From: CAILAD01 sp964397085
GTDB taxonomy: Bacteria; Patescibacteriota; Saccharimonadia; CAILAD01; BJGX01
Direction: 5' to 3'
Assembly: GCA_964397085.1 (NCBI GenBank)
Contig: CAYNHH010000004.1
Span: 1-32,658, forward strand
Length of the DNA stretch: 32,658 bases
Shown here piece after piece: positions 7,837-16,266 of this stretch (position 1 is its first letter; the number at the start of each line of letters is the position of its first letter). The position numbers were made by a program, and so were the translations under genes. The notes beneath the pieces were generated by a model. The model saw only the letters and a list, made by a program, of their open reading frames with translations, made no database searches and was not told where the DNA came from.

Positions 7837-9000
7837 ATGCAAAACATTGCAATAATTGGACGAGAAAAGTCACTTGCCTACGCTGAGATGGAAAGTGTGT
7901 TTGGTGATACAAAAAAAGTTGGTCGTGATGCAGTGCAATTTAGTGACACTGGCTCGAATTCTATTGGCCACCTGGGCTCAGTAATCAAAATTGGACAAAT
8001 ATTTGACGAGTGTCCTACATCGTCAAACTACTTGGTTAAAATAATAGATCACATTGCTAGTCATTTCGCCGGCTCACATGTACGCTCAATAGACTACGGC
8101 ATAAGTGTATATGGCAACGTACTAAATGAGAAAGCTTATAAGAATGTTCTTATCCAAATCAAGAAAGGCCTACGACAAAAGCAAATAAAGTGTCGATTTG
8201 TTGTGCCCAAAAGTCACCTCGAGCTCAATGCTGCTCAGGTCAAACACAACAACCTAATAGGTACCGGAATAGAGATAATCATTATCGGAGATGGTGCAAA
8301 TTTTATTCTTGCCGAAACCACCCAGATTCAAGATATTGATAGCTATAGCCTAAGAGATTTTGGCAGGCCAAGCCGTGATATGAAAATTGGTATGTTTCCA
8401 CCCAAGCTTGCTCAAATCATGCTAAATCTCGCAGGTTTTTCTCCACAAGCTATTGTATACGATCCGTTTTGCGGCAGTGGAGTGGTTTTGCAAGAAGCCA
8501 TGCTGAGGGGAAATACTGCTTGGGGTTCAGATATATCTGAGGCCATGGTGCGCTCTACCACAGAAAATATCAATTGGCTCACCAATCAATACGATCTAAG
8601 TATTCCATTTGATGTGTTTACTGCAGATGCCACCAAGATAAGTAAGGTACCAGAAAGTGACTACAGTATTGTTACAGAGGGTTATTTAGGCACTATGCTT
8701 TCTAATATCCCAACGCCTGATCAAATTGAACAATTACGCAATGAATTATCTCAGCTCTACCTGGGTTTTCTTAAGAATATTAAGTCGCTGAGTAATCAGC
8801 CTAAAAGTATCGTTTTGAGCCTGCCTTGCTGGCAAACCAAGGAAGCACTAAATATGCTTGAAATCATTGACCAAATTAAAAATCTAGGCTATACTGTTAA
8901 GCAGTTCAAATCTGTGGAGACCAGTAGTCTCATCTACAAACGCGAAGAGCAAATAGTAGGCAGACAGATAGTGGTATTACAGCCACATAAGCAAAGTTAA
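7837..9000 (+). CDS. TRM11/THUMP-type RNA guanine-N2 methyltransferase-like protein
   Basis: A 387-aa class I methyltransferase. The N-terminal half (1-170) resembles the THUMP/ferredoxin-like RNA-binding part of Trm11-type enzymes. Then come RPSRDMKIGMFPPKLAQIM (178-195) and motif I DPFCGSGVVLQEA (209-221), which binds S-adenosylmethionine. The acidic strand-2 residue is in GSDIS (230-234). Motif IV, normally an (N/D)PPY type, reads TEGYLG (280-285), so the target or chemistry may differ. The likely substrate is tRNA, by family. It starts leaderless at 7837 and is followed 12 bp later by rpmA, a plausible translation-related operon. Confidence 0.82.
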   Translation: MQNIAIIGREKSLAYAEMESVFGDTKKVGRDAVQFSDTGSNSIGHLGSVIKIGQIFDECPTSSNYLVKIIDHIASHFAGSHVRSIDYGISVYGNVLNEKAYKNVLIQIKKGLRQKQIKCRFVVPKSHLELNAAQVKHNNLIGTGIEIIIIGDGANFILAETTQIQDIDSYSLRDFGRPSRDMKIGMFPPKLAQIMLNLAGFSPQAIVYDPFCGSGVVLQEAMLRGNTAWGSDISEAMVRSTTENINWLTNQYDLSIPFDVFTADATKISKVPESDYSIVTEGYLGTMLSNIPTPDQIEQLRNELSQLYLGFLKNIKSLSNQPKSIVLSLPCWQTKEALNMLEIIDQIKNLGYTVKQFKSVETSSLIYKREEQIVGRQIVVLQPHKQS

Positions 9001-9012
9001 GAAAGGTTATTT

Positions 9013-9294
9013 ATGTCACATACCAAAGCCGGCGGTTCCTCAAAGAACGGTCGCGATTCACAATCAAAACGACTAGGAGTTAAGCTTTTTGGTGGTCAAG
9101 AAGTTAAGTCTGGTGATATTATTGTTCGCCAACGTGGTACCAAATTTGAGCCTGGCACAGGTGTAGGTACTGGCAAAGACTTTACTATCTATGCTCTAGA
9201 GTCTGGCAAGGTAAAATTTACCCAAATGCGTAAGACAAGCTTTACTGGTACTAAGCACCGCAAAACTGTTGTAAGTGTTGCTTCAGCCGAATAG
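9013..9294 (+). CDS. rpmA: 50S ribosomal protein L27
   Basis: L27 (93 aa), a large-subunit protein near the peptidyl-transferase centre. The diagnostic N-terminus is present (MSHTKAGGSSKNGRDSQSKR) with GVKLFGGQEVKSGDIIVRQRG and PGTGVGTGKDFTIYA. The N-terminus lacks the cleavable extension found in Firmicutes. An AAAGG ribosome binding site lies 6-7 nt before ATG. rplU (L21), the usual partner, is not adjacent; the methyltransferase takes its place upstream. A terminator follows at 9322-9349. Confidence 0.97.
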   Translation: MSHTKAGGSSKNGRDSQSKRLGVKLFGGQEVKSGDIIVRQRGTKFEPGTGVGTGKDFTIYALESGKVKFTQMRKTSFTGTKHRKTVVSVASAE

Positions 9295-9321
9295 TTCTAT
9301 AGTAGTAACTAAATACTCTAG

Positions 9322-9349
9322 AAAGCATCGCAATTATGCGATGCTTTTT
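9322..9349 (+). terminator. rpmA terminator overlapping the 3' end of pyrG
   Basis: AAAGCATCGC (9322-9331) pairs with GCGATGCTTT (9338-9347) around a 6-nt loop, and the T-run extends to 9349 on the plus strand. The pyrG stop codon (9334-9336) lies in the loop and its last codons form the 3' arm. It may also stop pyrG transcripts, but the minus-strand T-run is short. Confidence 0.85.
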
Positions 9350-10983
9350 GTATTAAGACTATTTTCTGATCTTTGTTTGGAAGTAAGGTGCAAAGTTGCA
9401 CCAATAAAATCTTTAAAGAGTGGATGGGCTACATCTGGACGAGACTTAAATTCAGGATGGAATTGACTAGCTACAAAAAATGGATGATCTTTATGTTCTA
9501 CAATTTCAACAAGCTTTTTGTCTGGACTCAATCCACTAAGAACAAGTCCGTTGCTAGTGAGAATATCACGGTATTCATTATTAAACTCATATCTATGACG
9601 GTGTCTCTCAAGTATATTTTGCGAGCCATAGGCCAAGAATGCGCGTGATTTCTTATCGAGCACACACTTATAGTCACCCAGACGCATGGTGCCGCCTAGC
9701 TGTACACCCACTTGACTTGGCATAATATGTATTACTGGGTGCTTTACCTCGGCATCTACCTCGGCTGAATTGACCTCATTAGACTTCAGAACATGTCGAG
9801 CAAATTCAATAACAGCCACTTGCATACCCAAGCACAAACCAAGATATGGAACGTTATTCTCACGCGCATACTTAGCAGCAGCAATCTTGCCTTCTACTCC
9901 TCTGCTACCAAATCCGCCCGGCACTACAATACCGTCTACTTTTTTGAGCTCACTTTCAATATGGTCTTCATTCTCTGCGTTAATCCAGGCAATATTTACT
10001 TTTGCATTGTGGTGCCAGCCTGCAGCCCGTAAGGCCTCAAAGATACTCATATACGTATCTTCGTGACTCATATACTTAGCAATCACCCCAATAGTAACTT
10101 CTTTTTTGGCACCAGTAATACGATCCACTAAATGTGACCACTCTGTGAGGTGAGGTGTTTTCTCACCTAGACCAAGTTTTTTCGTTACATAGTGTCCTAT
10201 ACCAGATTCTTCCATGCGTAGTGGCACTTCGTATACTGTTTTTGCTGTTTCTAGGCCTACAATAGCGTCTTTATCTACATCACAGTATAGACTTAGCTTT
10301 TCAAGCGCCTCTGCCGTAATAGGGTGATCTGTGCGCACAAAGAGTACATCGGGCTGAATACCTGCCTCGCGCAAATCACGTACACTATTTTGTGCTGGCT
10401 TGGTCTTTACTTCTTTACTAGCAGCCAGATACGGTAAGAATACCAGATGGGCATAGAGGACGTTATTATCACCTACCTTGCGCTTCATTTGTCGTATGGC
10501 CTCAATAAATGCCATGGCCTCATAGTCACCTACAGTACCACCAATTTCTACAATGTGAATATCGCTACCCCTGCCGGCTTCAATAATTCGACGCTGTATT
10601 TCAGCAGTTACATGAGGAATTATTTGTACTGACTTGCCCAAATACATTCCTTTGCGCTCATTTGCTATTACTTGCGAAAATATTTGACCAGATATCACAG
10701 AGCTACTACGCTCAAGCTCACGATTGATAAATCGCTCATAGTGACCAAGGTCTAGGTCTGTCTCTGCACCGTCTCTAGTGACAAACACTTCACCATGCTC
10801 TGCTGGGTTAAGCGTACCGGCATCAGTATTGAGATATGGATCGCACTTTTGCATATTTACTAAAAAGCCCCGGCTAGAAAGTATTTTGCCAAGGCTTGCT
10901 GCGGTGATGCCTTTTCCGAGTCCTGAAACAACCCCACCAGTTACAAAGATATACTTTGTTTCGTTTTTTGTTTTGCTTTTCAT
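9334..10983 (-). CDS. pyrG: CTP synthase
   Basis: CTP synthase converts UTP to CTP using ATP and glutamine-derived ammonia. The N-terminal synthase domain shows KYIFVTGGVVSGLGKGITAASLG, the DPYLNTDAGTLNPAEHGEVFV region and EIGGTVGDYEAMAFIEAIRQ. The C-terminal class I glutamine amidotransferase has PGGFGSRGVEGKI and the nucleophile elbow YLGLCLGMQ, with FHPEFKSRP at the end. The start at 10983 (MKSKTKNETKYIF, 549 aa) is chosen because it matches family starts and has GAGGTG about 6 nt upstream; an upstream ATG at 11043 overlaps the -35 box. It is convergent with rpmA. Confidence 0.97.
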   Translation of the reverse strand: MKSKTKNETKYIFVTGGVVSGLGKGITAASLGKILSSRGFLVNMQKCDPYLNTDAGTLNPAEHGEVFVTRDGAETDLDLGHYERFINRELERSSSVISGQIFSQVIANERKGMYLGKSVQIIPHVTAEIQRRIIEAGRGSDIHIVEIGGTVGDYEAMAFIEAIRQMKRKVGDNNVLYAHLVFLPYLAASKEVKTKPAQNSVRDLREAGIQPDVLFVRTDHPITAEALEKLSLYCDVDKDAIVGLETAKTVYEVPLRMEESGIGHYVTKKLGLGEKTPHLTEWSHLVDRITGAKKEVTIGVIAKYMSHEDTYMSIFEALRAAGWHHNAKVNIAWINAENEDHIESELKKVDGIVVPGGFGSRGVEGKIAAAKYARENNVPYLGLCLGMQVAVIEFARHVLKSNEVNSAEVDAEVKHPVIHIMPSQVGVQLGGTMRLGDYKCVLDKKSRAFLAYGSQNILERHRHRYEFNNEYRDILTSNGLVLSGLSPDKKLVEIVEHKDHPFFVASQFHPEFKSRPDVAHPLFKDFIGATLHLTSKQRSENSLNTKSIA

Positions 10984-11013
10984 AATATACACCTCACCCC
11001 TCTTAATATAATA

Positions 11014-11043
11014 ATCATAGCGCTTATGTACCCCATTGCGCAA
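11014..11043 (-). promoter_or_regulatory. pyrG promoter
   Basis: Minus-strand TTGCGC (11043-11038) and TATGAT (11019-11014) are 18 bp apart, followed by a leader of about 25 nt with a GAGGTG ribosome binding site. A second possible -10 box (TATATT) lies just downstream. Confidence 0.55.
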
Positions 11044-11086
11044 GACTAATTTTTGACAAAAAGTACGGAAATTACCTCAATTCTGA

Positions 11087-12337
11087 TTATTGACCAGATT
11101 TTTGGGCCGCAAGCTCCAGAGCCTTTGTAAGTTGTGGGTCCTTACCAGAGTTATAATCTTCAGTAGTAAGCTTTACTTCTACATCTGGCTTAATGCCTTC
11201 TTTTGAAATATTGATGCCTTTTGGAGTATACCAGTGAGCCACAGTCACTTTGAGGGAATCTCCTTTACAGTCACTGCTTAGACTTAAGCCTGACAAGCAG
11301 ATTACTTCTTGCACACTACCTTTACCAAAAGTCTTTTCACCCACCAAGGTTGCTCTACCATTGTCATGTAGTGCACCTGCCATAATCTCACTCGCACTGG
11401 CTGAGCCACCGTTGACAAGCATTATTACCGGTACTTCTGTGAGTTGACCTCCGCTAAGTGCGGTGATTACCTTATTCTTACTAGTACGTGAGCGTTCTTC
11501 TACCACTGTGCCACTACTCATAAATTGAGAACTTATCTTCACAGCACCATCAAGGTATCCGCCCGGATCATCCCGTACATCTACCACTACAGCCTTTACG
11601 CCCGCAGCTGAAAACTCACTAGCGGATTTATTGACCGCAGCAACAGTATCGACACCAAAGGTACGGATCTTGATATAGCCAATGTTACCTGGCTTGATCT
11701 CTGTGGTAACACTAGGCACATTAATATCTGCACGCATAATCTTGATTTCTTGCGGTGAGCCACCTGGGCGCACAATTGTTAATTTTACCTCAGTATCCTT
11801 ATCACCACGAATCTTACTTACTGCCTCATCTATGGTCATACTGCTAGTATCTTGACCATCTACAGCAGCTACAATATCTCCAGCCCGCAAGCCAGCCTTG
11901 GCAGCCGGGGTTCCATCTATAGGAGCTATCACAGTCAGACGATTGTTCTTAATGCCTATTTCTATTCCTATTCCACTGAGCTTACCACTTAGCTGATTAG
12001 CCAGCTCCTTATTAGCTTTCTCTGTAAGGTAAGTTGTATATGGATCACCAAGACTCGCCACCATACCCGCAATTGCGCCTTGACTTTGCTTATCGGCGTC
12101 AATATCGCCATCAAATTTTTTATGGAGTATGTCGTTTACCTGCCAAAACTTTGTGAGATCAATAGTGTTCTTACTTTGAGTATTTGGACCAATCTGCACG
12201 CGTGCACCAGCAGCATTAAATACAAACCCAATACCAAAAAATACCACAGCAATAACAGCCAATTGCCATATTGGATAGCGAAGTTTTTTTGTTTTTACAG
12301 ATTGCGTAGGCTCTACTTGAGTAGGTTTTTGTTCCAT
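11087..12337 (-). CDS. S41 family C-terminal processing peptidase (CtpA/CtpB-like)
   Basis: A 416-aa membrane-anchored serine protease with a basic cytoplasmic start and one membrane helix (about residues 22-44). The N-terminal helical region contains LGDPYTTYL (97-104). A PDZ domain (about 118-205) has GIGIEIG and AGLRAGDIV. The S41 catalytic core has VVDVRDDPGGYLDGAVKIS, then NGGSASASEIMAGALHDNGRAT with nucleophile Ser314, and EKTFGKGSVQ with Lys339 and Gln343, the Ser-Lys-Gln arrangement of CtpB. Such proteases trim or degrade envelope proteins, including murein hydrolases in other bacteria. It starts 9 bp after the M23 gene, without a clear Shine-Dalgarno sequence, as third gene of the hydrolase operon, so regulation of those hydrolases is a fair inference. 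Confidence 0.93.
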   Translation of the reverse strand: MEQKPTQVEPTQSVKTKKLRYPIWQLAVIAVVFFGIGFVFNAAGARVQIGPNTQSKNTIDLTKFWQVNDILHKKFDGDIDADKQSQGAIAGMVASLGDPYTTYLTEKANKELANQLSGKLSGIGIEIGIKNNRLTVIAPIDGTPAAKAGLRAGDIVAAVDGQDTSSMTIDEAVSKIRGDKDTEVKLTIVRPGGSPQEIKIMRADINVPSVTTEIKPGNIGYIKIRTFGVDTVAAVNKSASEFSAAGVKAVVVDVRDDPGGYLDGAVKISSQFMSSGTVVEERSRTSKNKVITALSGGQLTEVPVIMLVNGGSASASEIMAGALHDNGRATLVGEKTFGKGSVQEVICLSGLSLSSDCKGDSLKVTVAHWYTPKGINISKEGIKPDVEVKLTTEDYNSGKDPQLTKALELAAQKSGQ

Positions 12338-12346
12338 AATGTATTA

Positions 12347-13414
12347 CTAGTTTACCAGATGTCCATACAGAGTGACATAGCCATTATCGTGCAAAATCAT
12401 CACTTTGTGGCCAAATCCACCAGAGTCCCAGCCATTAAAAATTATCTTTCCAGATGCTGCAGCTCTTACTGGCGCGCCTCCCGCATGTGCAATATCAATG
12501 CCGTTATGAAAAGAGTACCACCCCGTCCAGCTAGCAGGACCATACCCTTGAGTAACACTTCCAGATGTTACGTTCTGATAGTTAAAAGGTGAACCATTTG
12601 GGTTGATGAATGAGCCGTTCTGCAATACAGAAAAGTGCAAGTGTGTACCAGTGGAATTACCAGTACTACCCATATAGCCAATTTGGTCTCCCTTATTGAC
12701 CGAACCAAGACTAACAAGGTTACCAGACTTATAGGCAGCCACTGCTGCTGCAGCTTGAGCAGCAATTTGAGCTTCTGCTTGTTTTCTAAGCCCAGCTAAG
12801 TCACTAACAGTTTTTTGAAATTTAGCTTCATCGCCCTGTGTTTGAGCCAGTAACGTTGCCTTCTGAGATCTTTGCGTCGCTATATTATCCACTTGTGCCT
12901 TTTGCTGGCTACTTAGACCGGTCAATTCAGCCTTTTTAACATCTAGATCTGCCTTGATTTGATCGATCTTTATCAGGTTACTATCGATCTTCTTCTTGAT
13001 AGCAGTCAAATACTGTTGCTGAGCTACAAAATCACTCAAGTTTTTACTCGAGGCAATTAGCTCTATCGGGCTAGTCTCTCCTTGTTTGTATATAATCTTA
13101 AGATTGTCTTTAAGTATAACCTTTTGACGATCAAGCTCCCTATTCTGAGCATCTATCTGGTCGTTTGTCTGAGTAATCTGCAGACTTGTGAGATTGAGTG
13201 CAGCTTGAGCTGAATTTATGCTAGCATTAAGCTCATCAATTGTTCCCTGCAGGGTTGAAGCTTCGGCATGCTTACCATTTGCAGCCTCTTGATTTTGTTT
13301 GATCTGAGTATTAAGGGTATTGATCTGGTCTTGCAAGGATTGTGCAAATACTGCATTTGGAGCAAACAAGAATAACGACAATAAAAATAGTGATAACCTT
13401 CTTGGATTACGCAT
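12347..13414 (-). CDS. Coiled-coil murein hydrolase with M23 domain in permuted order (EnvC-like)
   Basis: A 355-aa secreted protein with a signal peptide (1-24, ending AVFA) and a long coiled coil (about 26-225). The C-terminal peptidase carries all LytM/M23 zinc and catalytic motifs, each once, but in a rotated order. GDQIGYMGSTG...HLHF (242-261) comes first and is normally the end of the domain. Then come a linker with VTQGYGPASWTGW, HNGIDIAHAGGAPVRAAASG (303-322; ligands His303 and Asp307) and VTLYGHL (347-353; His352), where the protein stops. M23 enzymes cut peptide cross-links in peptidoglycan. It starts 1 nt after the CHAP gene stop (TGATATG), suggesting coupling. Its coiled coil is clearly homologous to that of the CHAP protein. 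Confidence 0.9.
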   Translation of the reverse strand: MRNPRRLSLFLLSLFLFAPNAVFAQSLQDQINTLNTQIKQNQEAANGKHAEASTLQGTIDELNASINSAQAALNLTSLQITQTNDQIDAQNRELDRQKVILKDNLKIIYKQGETSPIELIASSKNLSDFVAQQQYLTAIKKKIDSNLIKIDQIKADLDVKKAELTGLSSQQKAQVDNIATQRSQKATLLAQTQGDEAKFQKTVSDLAGLRKQAEAQIAAQAAAAVAAYKSGNLVSLGSVNKGDQIGYMGSTGNSTGTHLHFSVLQNGSFINPNGSPFNYQNVTSGSVTQGYGPASWTGWYSFHNGIDIAHAGGAPVRAAASGKIIFNGWDSGGFGHKVMILHDNGYVTLYGHLVN

Positions 13415-13415
13415 A

Positions 13416-14516
13416 TCAAAAATGTATAAACTGTAGTCCCGATATACTTACATCACTTGTTGAATAAGCTCCATCCCAGTTGGCATTATATTGACTCACC
13501 CTCACAGTAGAACCGTTTATTGCCTCAACATACATTGCATGCCCATAGTACCCACCCATCGAAATAGCCACGTCACCCACTCTAGGTGTGTTACTTACTG
13601 GTATACCAGCTGCTCGTGCATTATCCGGCCATTGATAAGCGTTTCCTCGTCCTCCCCAATATGGCATATTTCTACCTGTTGAGGCGACTTTCCAGGCGGT
13701 ATAACTCACGCACTGTCGCTGATACATTCCCCAGGGGTCTGAAATAGAATTAGGAAAAGGTGCTCCTGCCCACGGATAACCACCACTCCCGCCATATCTA
13801 ACGTTGCTTGAGTAAGAAGCGATGATAGCTGCTTGCTGTTTTCTTAGCTCAGTAATTTTAGCATTGTCTTCTTGCGCTACCTTGCGATAGTTGGCTTCAT
13901 CACCTTGCGTTCTTGCCAATAGACTTTGCTGCTGAGCACGTTGAGAAGCGATTTGATCATATACACCCTTCTGCTGAACAGAAAGTGCAGTAAGCTGACC
14001 CTTTTTTAGATCGAGTTCTTTCTTGAGGCTATCAATCTTCTCTAGATTGAGATCAATCTTTTTCTTAATTGCGGCCAGATACTCTTGCTTTGCTACAAAG
14101 TCACTCAGATTTCCGCTTGAGGCTATCACCTCCATTGGGCTTACTTTGCCTTCTTTGTAGATAAGTCTTAAATTATCTTTTAGAATTAGCTTTTGTCTAT
14201 CAAGATCTTTATTAGCTTCATCAATCTGTTTTTGCGTAAGAGATATTTGCGAATTGGTTAAATTTAGCTGGGTTTGCGCAGCATTGATTTGGGCCTCTAT
14301 ACCAGCAAGTTTTGCCTTCAGAGTATCTGCTTCACTTGATTTTTGATCTGCGGCAGCTTGCGTTTCACTCACTTTCTTCTTGAGGGCATTGATCTGGTCA
14401 TCGAATTGATCAGCTGAGGCTACCATTGGCAACAACAAAACAGCAACCACTCCAAGTGTTGCTAAGATTTTTGTTTTGGAGATATTGAGATGTAGAAACC
14501 CTTGCTTTGCAGCCAT
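13416..14516 (-). CDS. Coiled-coil CHAP-domain murein hydrolase (PcsB-like)
   Basis: A 366-aa secreted protein with an N-terminal signal (hydrophobic 18-33, cleavage likely near VASA), a coiled coil of about 36-235 and a short Gly-rich hinge. The C-terminal CHAP domain (about 247-366) has catalytic Cys269 (RQCVSYTAWK) and His326 (YYGHAMYVEAI). CHAP domains are amidases or endopeptidases of peptidoglycan. Coiled coil plus CHAP is the PcsB architecture, whose activity in streptococci is controlled by FtsEX; ftsX and ftsE lie 0.8-2.4 kb upstream here. It is first gene of a three-gene operon (CHAP, M23, S41) behind a near-consensus promoter, with a GGGAGGGTG ribosome binding site unusually far (about 13 nt) from ATG. 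Confidence 0.92.
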   Translation of the reverse strand: MAAKQGFLHLNISKTKILATLGVVAVLLLPMVASADQFDDQINALKKKVSETQAAADQKSSEADTLKAKLAGIEAQINAAQTQLNLTNSQISLTQKQIDEANKDLDRQKLILKDNLRLIYKEGKVSPMEVIASSGNLSDFVAKQEYLAAIKKKIDLNLEKIDSLKKELDLKKGQLTALSVQQKGVYDQIASQRAQQQSLLARTQGDEANYRKVAQEDNAKITELRKQQAAIIASYSSNVRYGGSGGYPWAGAPFPNSISDPWGMYQRQCVSYTAWKVASTGRNMPYWGGRGNAYQWPDNARAAGIPVSNTPRVGDVAISMGGYYGHAMYVEAINGSTVRVSQYNANWDGAYSTSDVSISGLQFIHF

Positions 14517-14551
14517 TAATTTCTGTCACCCTCCCAAGAGACATTGATATT

Positions 14552-14580
14552 ATTATAACAAAAACACTGCTTATGTTCAA
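14552..14580 (-). promoter_or_regulatory. Promoter of the CHAP-M23-S41 operon
   Basis: Minus-strand TTGAAC (14580-14575) and TATAAT (14557-14552) are separated by 17 bp, close to consensus. The leader is about 28 nt. Confidence 0.8.
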
Positions 14581-14614
14581 GCTTTTTATGACAATTTAAC
14601 AGCACCTAATATAT

Positions 14615-14644
14615 AAAAAATCGAAACTATTGTCATAGTTTCGA
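14615..14644 (-). terminator. Terminator of the histidine phosphatase gene
   Basis: TCGAAACTAT (14621-14630) and ATAGTTTCGA (14635-14644) form a 10-bp stem with a 4-nt loop. On the minus strand it is followed by six Ts (14620-14615). It separates the phosphatase from the downstream hydrolase operon. Confidence 0.88.
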
Positions 14645-14661
14645 AATGTACCCTGCAACTT

Positions 14662-15279
14662 CTAGGTATTGTGTTGCTGTATCTCAAATACATGAGCTTC
14701 GCCAGCCTGTGAGTCTTCTGAGAGAAGCAATAGTTCTGAGTTGCCAAAGTGAAATAGCTCCAGTACCTCACGCCAGTGCAAATCGTAATAAGATGCATAG
14801 ATCATCTTGCCAAAATCACCATGTGTAACGAGCAAAACATTACCATCCCGATAACGCTTTTGAAGATCAGCAAGCAGTCTATGTGCGCGCTCGAGCAAAT
14901 CAGGAAAAGTTTCGGCACCCTCTGGGTCTAAGAAGTACGTTACAGTTTCAGTCTTAATAATATCTGGCGCGCAAAGCTCAACAATTCTACTTTGTTCAAT
15001 TCCAGTCATGACACCAAAATTGCGCTCAATCAGCTCCGGCTCAACAATTGGCTTGGGCCCAAGTATTGAAGTTGCAATGATTTCTGCAGTTACACTCGCC
15101 CGTATAAGTGGCGAGGTCAAAATATGATCGAATTGCAAACCGCTCGCCAATATCTTACTAGCAACCTCGTTGGCTTGCTCAATTCCTTTTTGCGTCAAAG
15201 GTTCGTCACGATGACCATTCAAAATACCTTTTGCATTATCTCTATTCTGACCATGTCTGGCTAGATAAATCTTTAACAT
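14662..15279 (-). CDS. Histidine phosphatase (phosphoglycerate mutase-like) family protein
   Basis: A 205-aa member of the branch-1 histidine phosphatase superfamily. The phospho-accepting LARHGQNRDN motif is at residues 6-15, the second catalytic His is in LLVTHGDFGKM near 155, and TLTQKGIEQAN-type spacing (PLTQKGIEQANEVA) is kept. Substrates in this family range from sugar phosphates to proteins, so no specific reaction can be assigned. A GGAGGT ribosome binding site lies 9 nt before ATG. It stands between the hydrolase operon and ftsEX, with its own terminator downstream and no terminator seen between it and ftsX upstream, so readthrough from ftsEX is possible. Confidence 0.88.
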   Translation of the reverse strand: MLKIYLARHGQNRDNAKGILNGHRDEPLTQKGIEQANEVASKILASGLQFDHILTSPLIRASVTAEIIATSILGPKPIVEPELIERNFGVMTGIEQSRIVELCAPDIIKTETVTYFLDPEGAETFPDLLERAHRLLADLQKRYRDGNVLLVTHGDFGKMIYASYYDLHWREVLELFHFGNSELLLLSEDSQAGEAHVFEIQQHNT

Positions 15280-15348
15280 TTCGGTAAACCTCCAGTTATA
15301 GTGATTGGAGATAGTATATTGTATATAGGCATCCTAAGCAATAAATAT

Positions 15349-16266
15349 CTAGACTTTGAGATATCGTATAAGCGCTAACCAGCTAGAAATAACACCAATA
15401 AGTATACCTATAGCAAACATACTACCAGCCATAGCAAAGAAATGAGCTGCAAAAAAGTCTAGTGTGGGGCCAGCCCCAAGCTTGTCAGTCAAAAACGGGC
15501 TTACAGTACGGGTGAACGGGATTATAATCGCGAGCGAGATAATAGCACCAAAGACCCCATACAACGTGCCTTCTACTAAGAATGGTCCTCTAATAAACCA
15601 CTTTGTAGCACCCACCAGCTTCATAATCTCTACTTCTTCACGGCGGGTAAATATAGCCATACGTATGGTGTTGAAAATGATGAGTAGTGCAATTATCAAG
15701 AACAGTATACTCAAAACAGCGCCTATCTTACTTACAGAGTTACTAATCTTGATGACATTCTCAACCACACCCTTGCGGTTATCATCTCGATTGTCTAGAC
15801 TGCTATCAGTAATGATCTTTGACTCTTCTAGTGCTTTAATACCCGTATTGGTATCACCAATTTTATCAATATTAGTCAGTTTTACTTCAAAGCTGGCAGG
15901 CAAAGGATTGCCAATATCAGTAGCTGACTTCGCGAGCTTTTCGCCCTCACTACTCGAATTCTTGAGTCTTTCAAGCGCATCAGCCTTACTCACATAAGTG
16001 ACAGCACTAACGTTATCAAGGGCATTTATTTTACTCTGCAATGCTTGAATTTGATTTTGGGTAGCATCATCACTCAAGAATATGCTTAGATCTATCTTGC
16101 TTCTTACTTGCGCGAGCTGAGTACGTACAAATATTGATGAGAAAGCAAAAAATGTCATTATAAGTATTGTCATTACCATTATTACCGTAGCAGCTGTGCT
16201 CAGCCATGCATTACGAAAGATATTACGAAATCCGGTATGCCATATGCGTAAGAATGTTGTCATCAT
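15349..16266 (-). CDS. ftsX: Cell division protein FtsX (permease-like)
   Basis: FtsX (305 aa), the membrane partner of FtsE. It has a first membrane helix (about 22-46), an extracellular domain (about 53-175, with VSKADALERLKNSSSEGEKL) and three more helices in the C-terminal FtsX permease domain (RREEVEIMKLVGATKWFIRGPFLVEG between helices 2 and 3). FtsEX does not transport; it uses ATP hydrolysis to activate coiled-coil peptidoglycan hydrolases at the septum. Its ATG overlaps the ftsE stop by 4 bp (ATGA). The two coiled-coil hydrolases encoded downstream at 12347-14516 are the natural candidate partners. Confidence 0.95.
   Translation of the reverse strand: MMTTFLRIWHTGFRNIFRNAWLSTAATVIMVMTILIMTFFAFSSIFVRTQLAQVRSKIDLSIFLSDDATQNQIQALQSKINALDNVSAVTYVSKADALERLKNSSSEGEKLAKSATDIGNPLPASFEVKLTNIDKIGDTNTGIKALEESKIITDSSLDNRDDNRKGVVENVIKISNSVSKIGAVLSILFLIIALLIIFNTIRMAIFTRREEVEIMKLVGATKWFIRGPFLVEGTLYGVFGAIISLAIIIPFTRTVSPFLTDKLGAGPTLDFFAAHFFAMAGSMFAIGILIGVISSWLALIRYLKV

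Noticed and set aside
12347..13414. M23 gene as a frameshifted pseudogene
   Set aside because: The signal peptide, coiled coil and every catalytic residue are intact in one frame, and both flanking genes are tightly spaced, so a functional permuted domain is more likely.
15464..15997. 177-codon plus-strand frame opposite ftsX
   Set aside because: It is a shadow of the hydrophobic ftsX coding sequence; ftsX is certain and no start signal supports the antisense frame.
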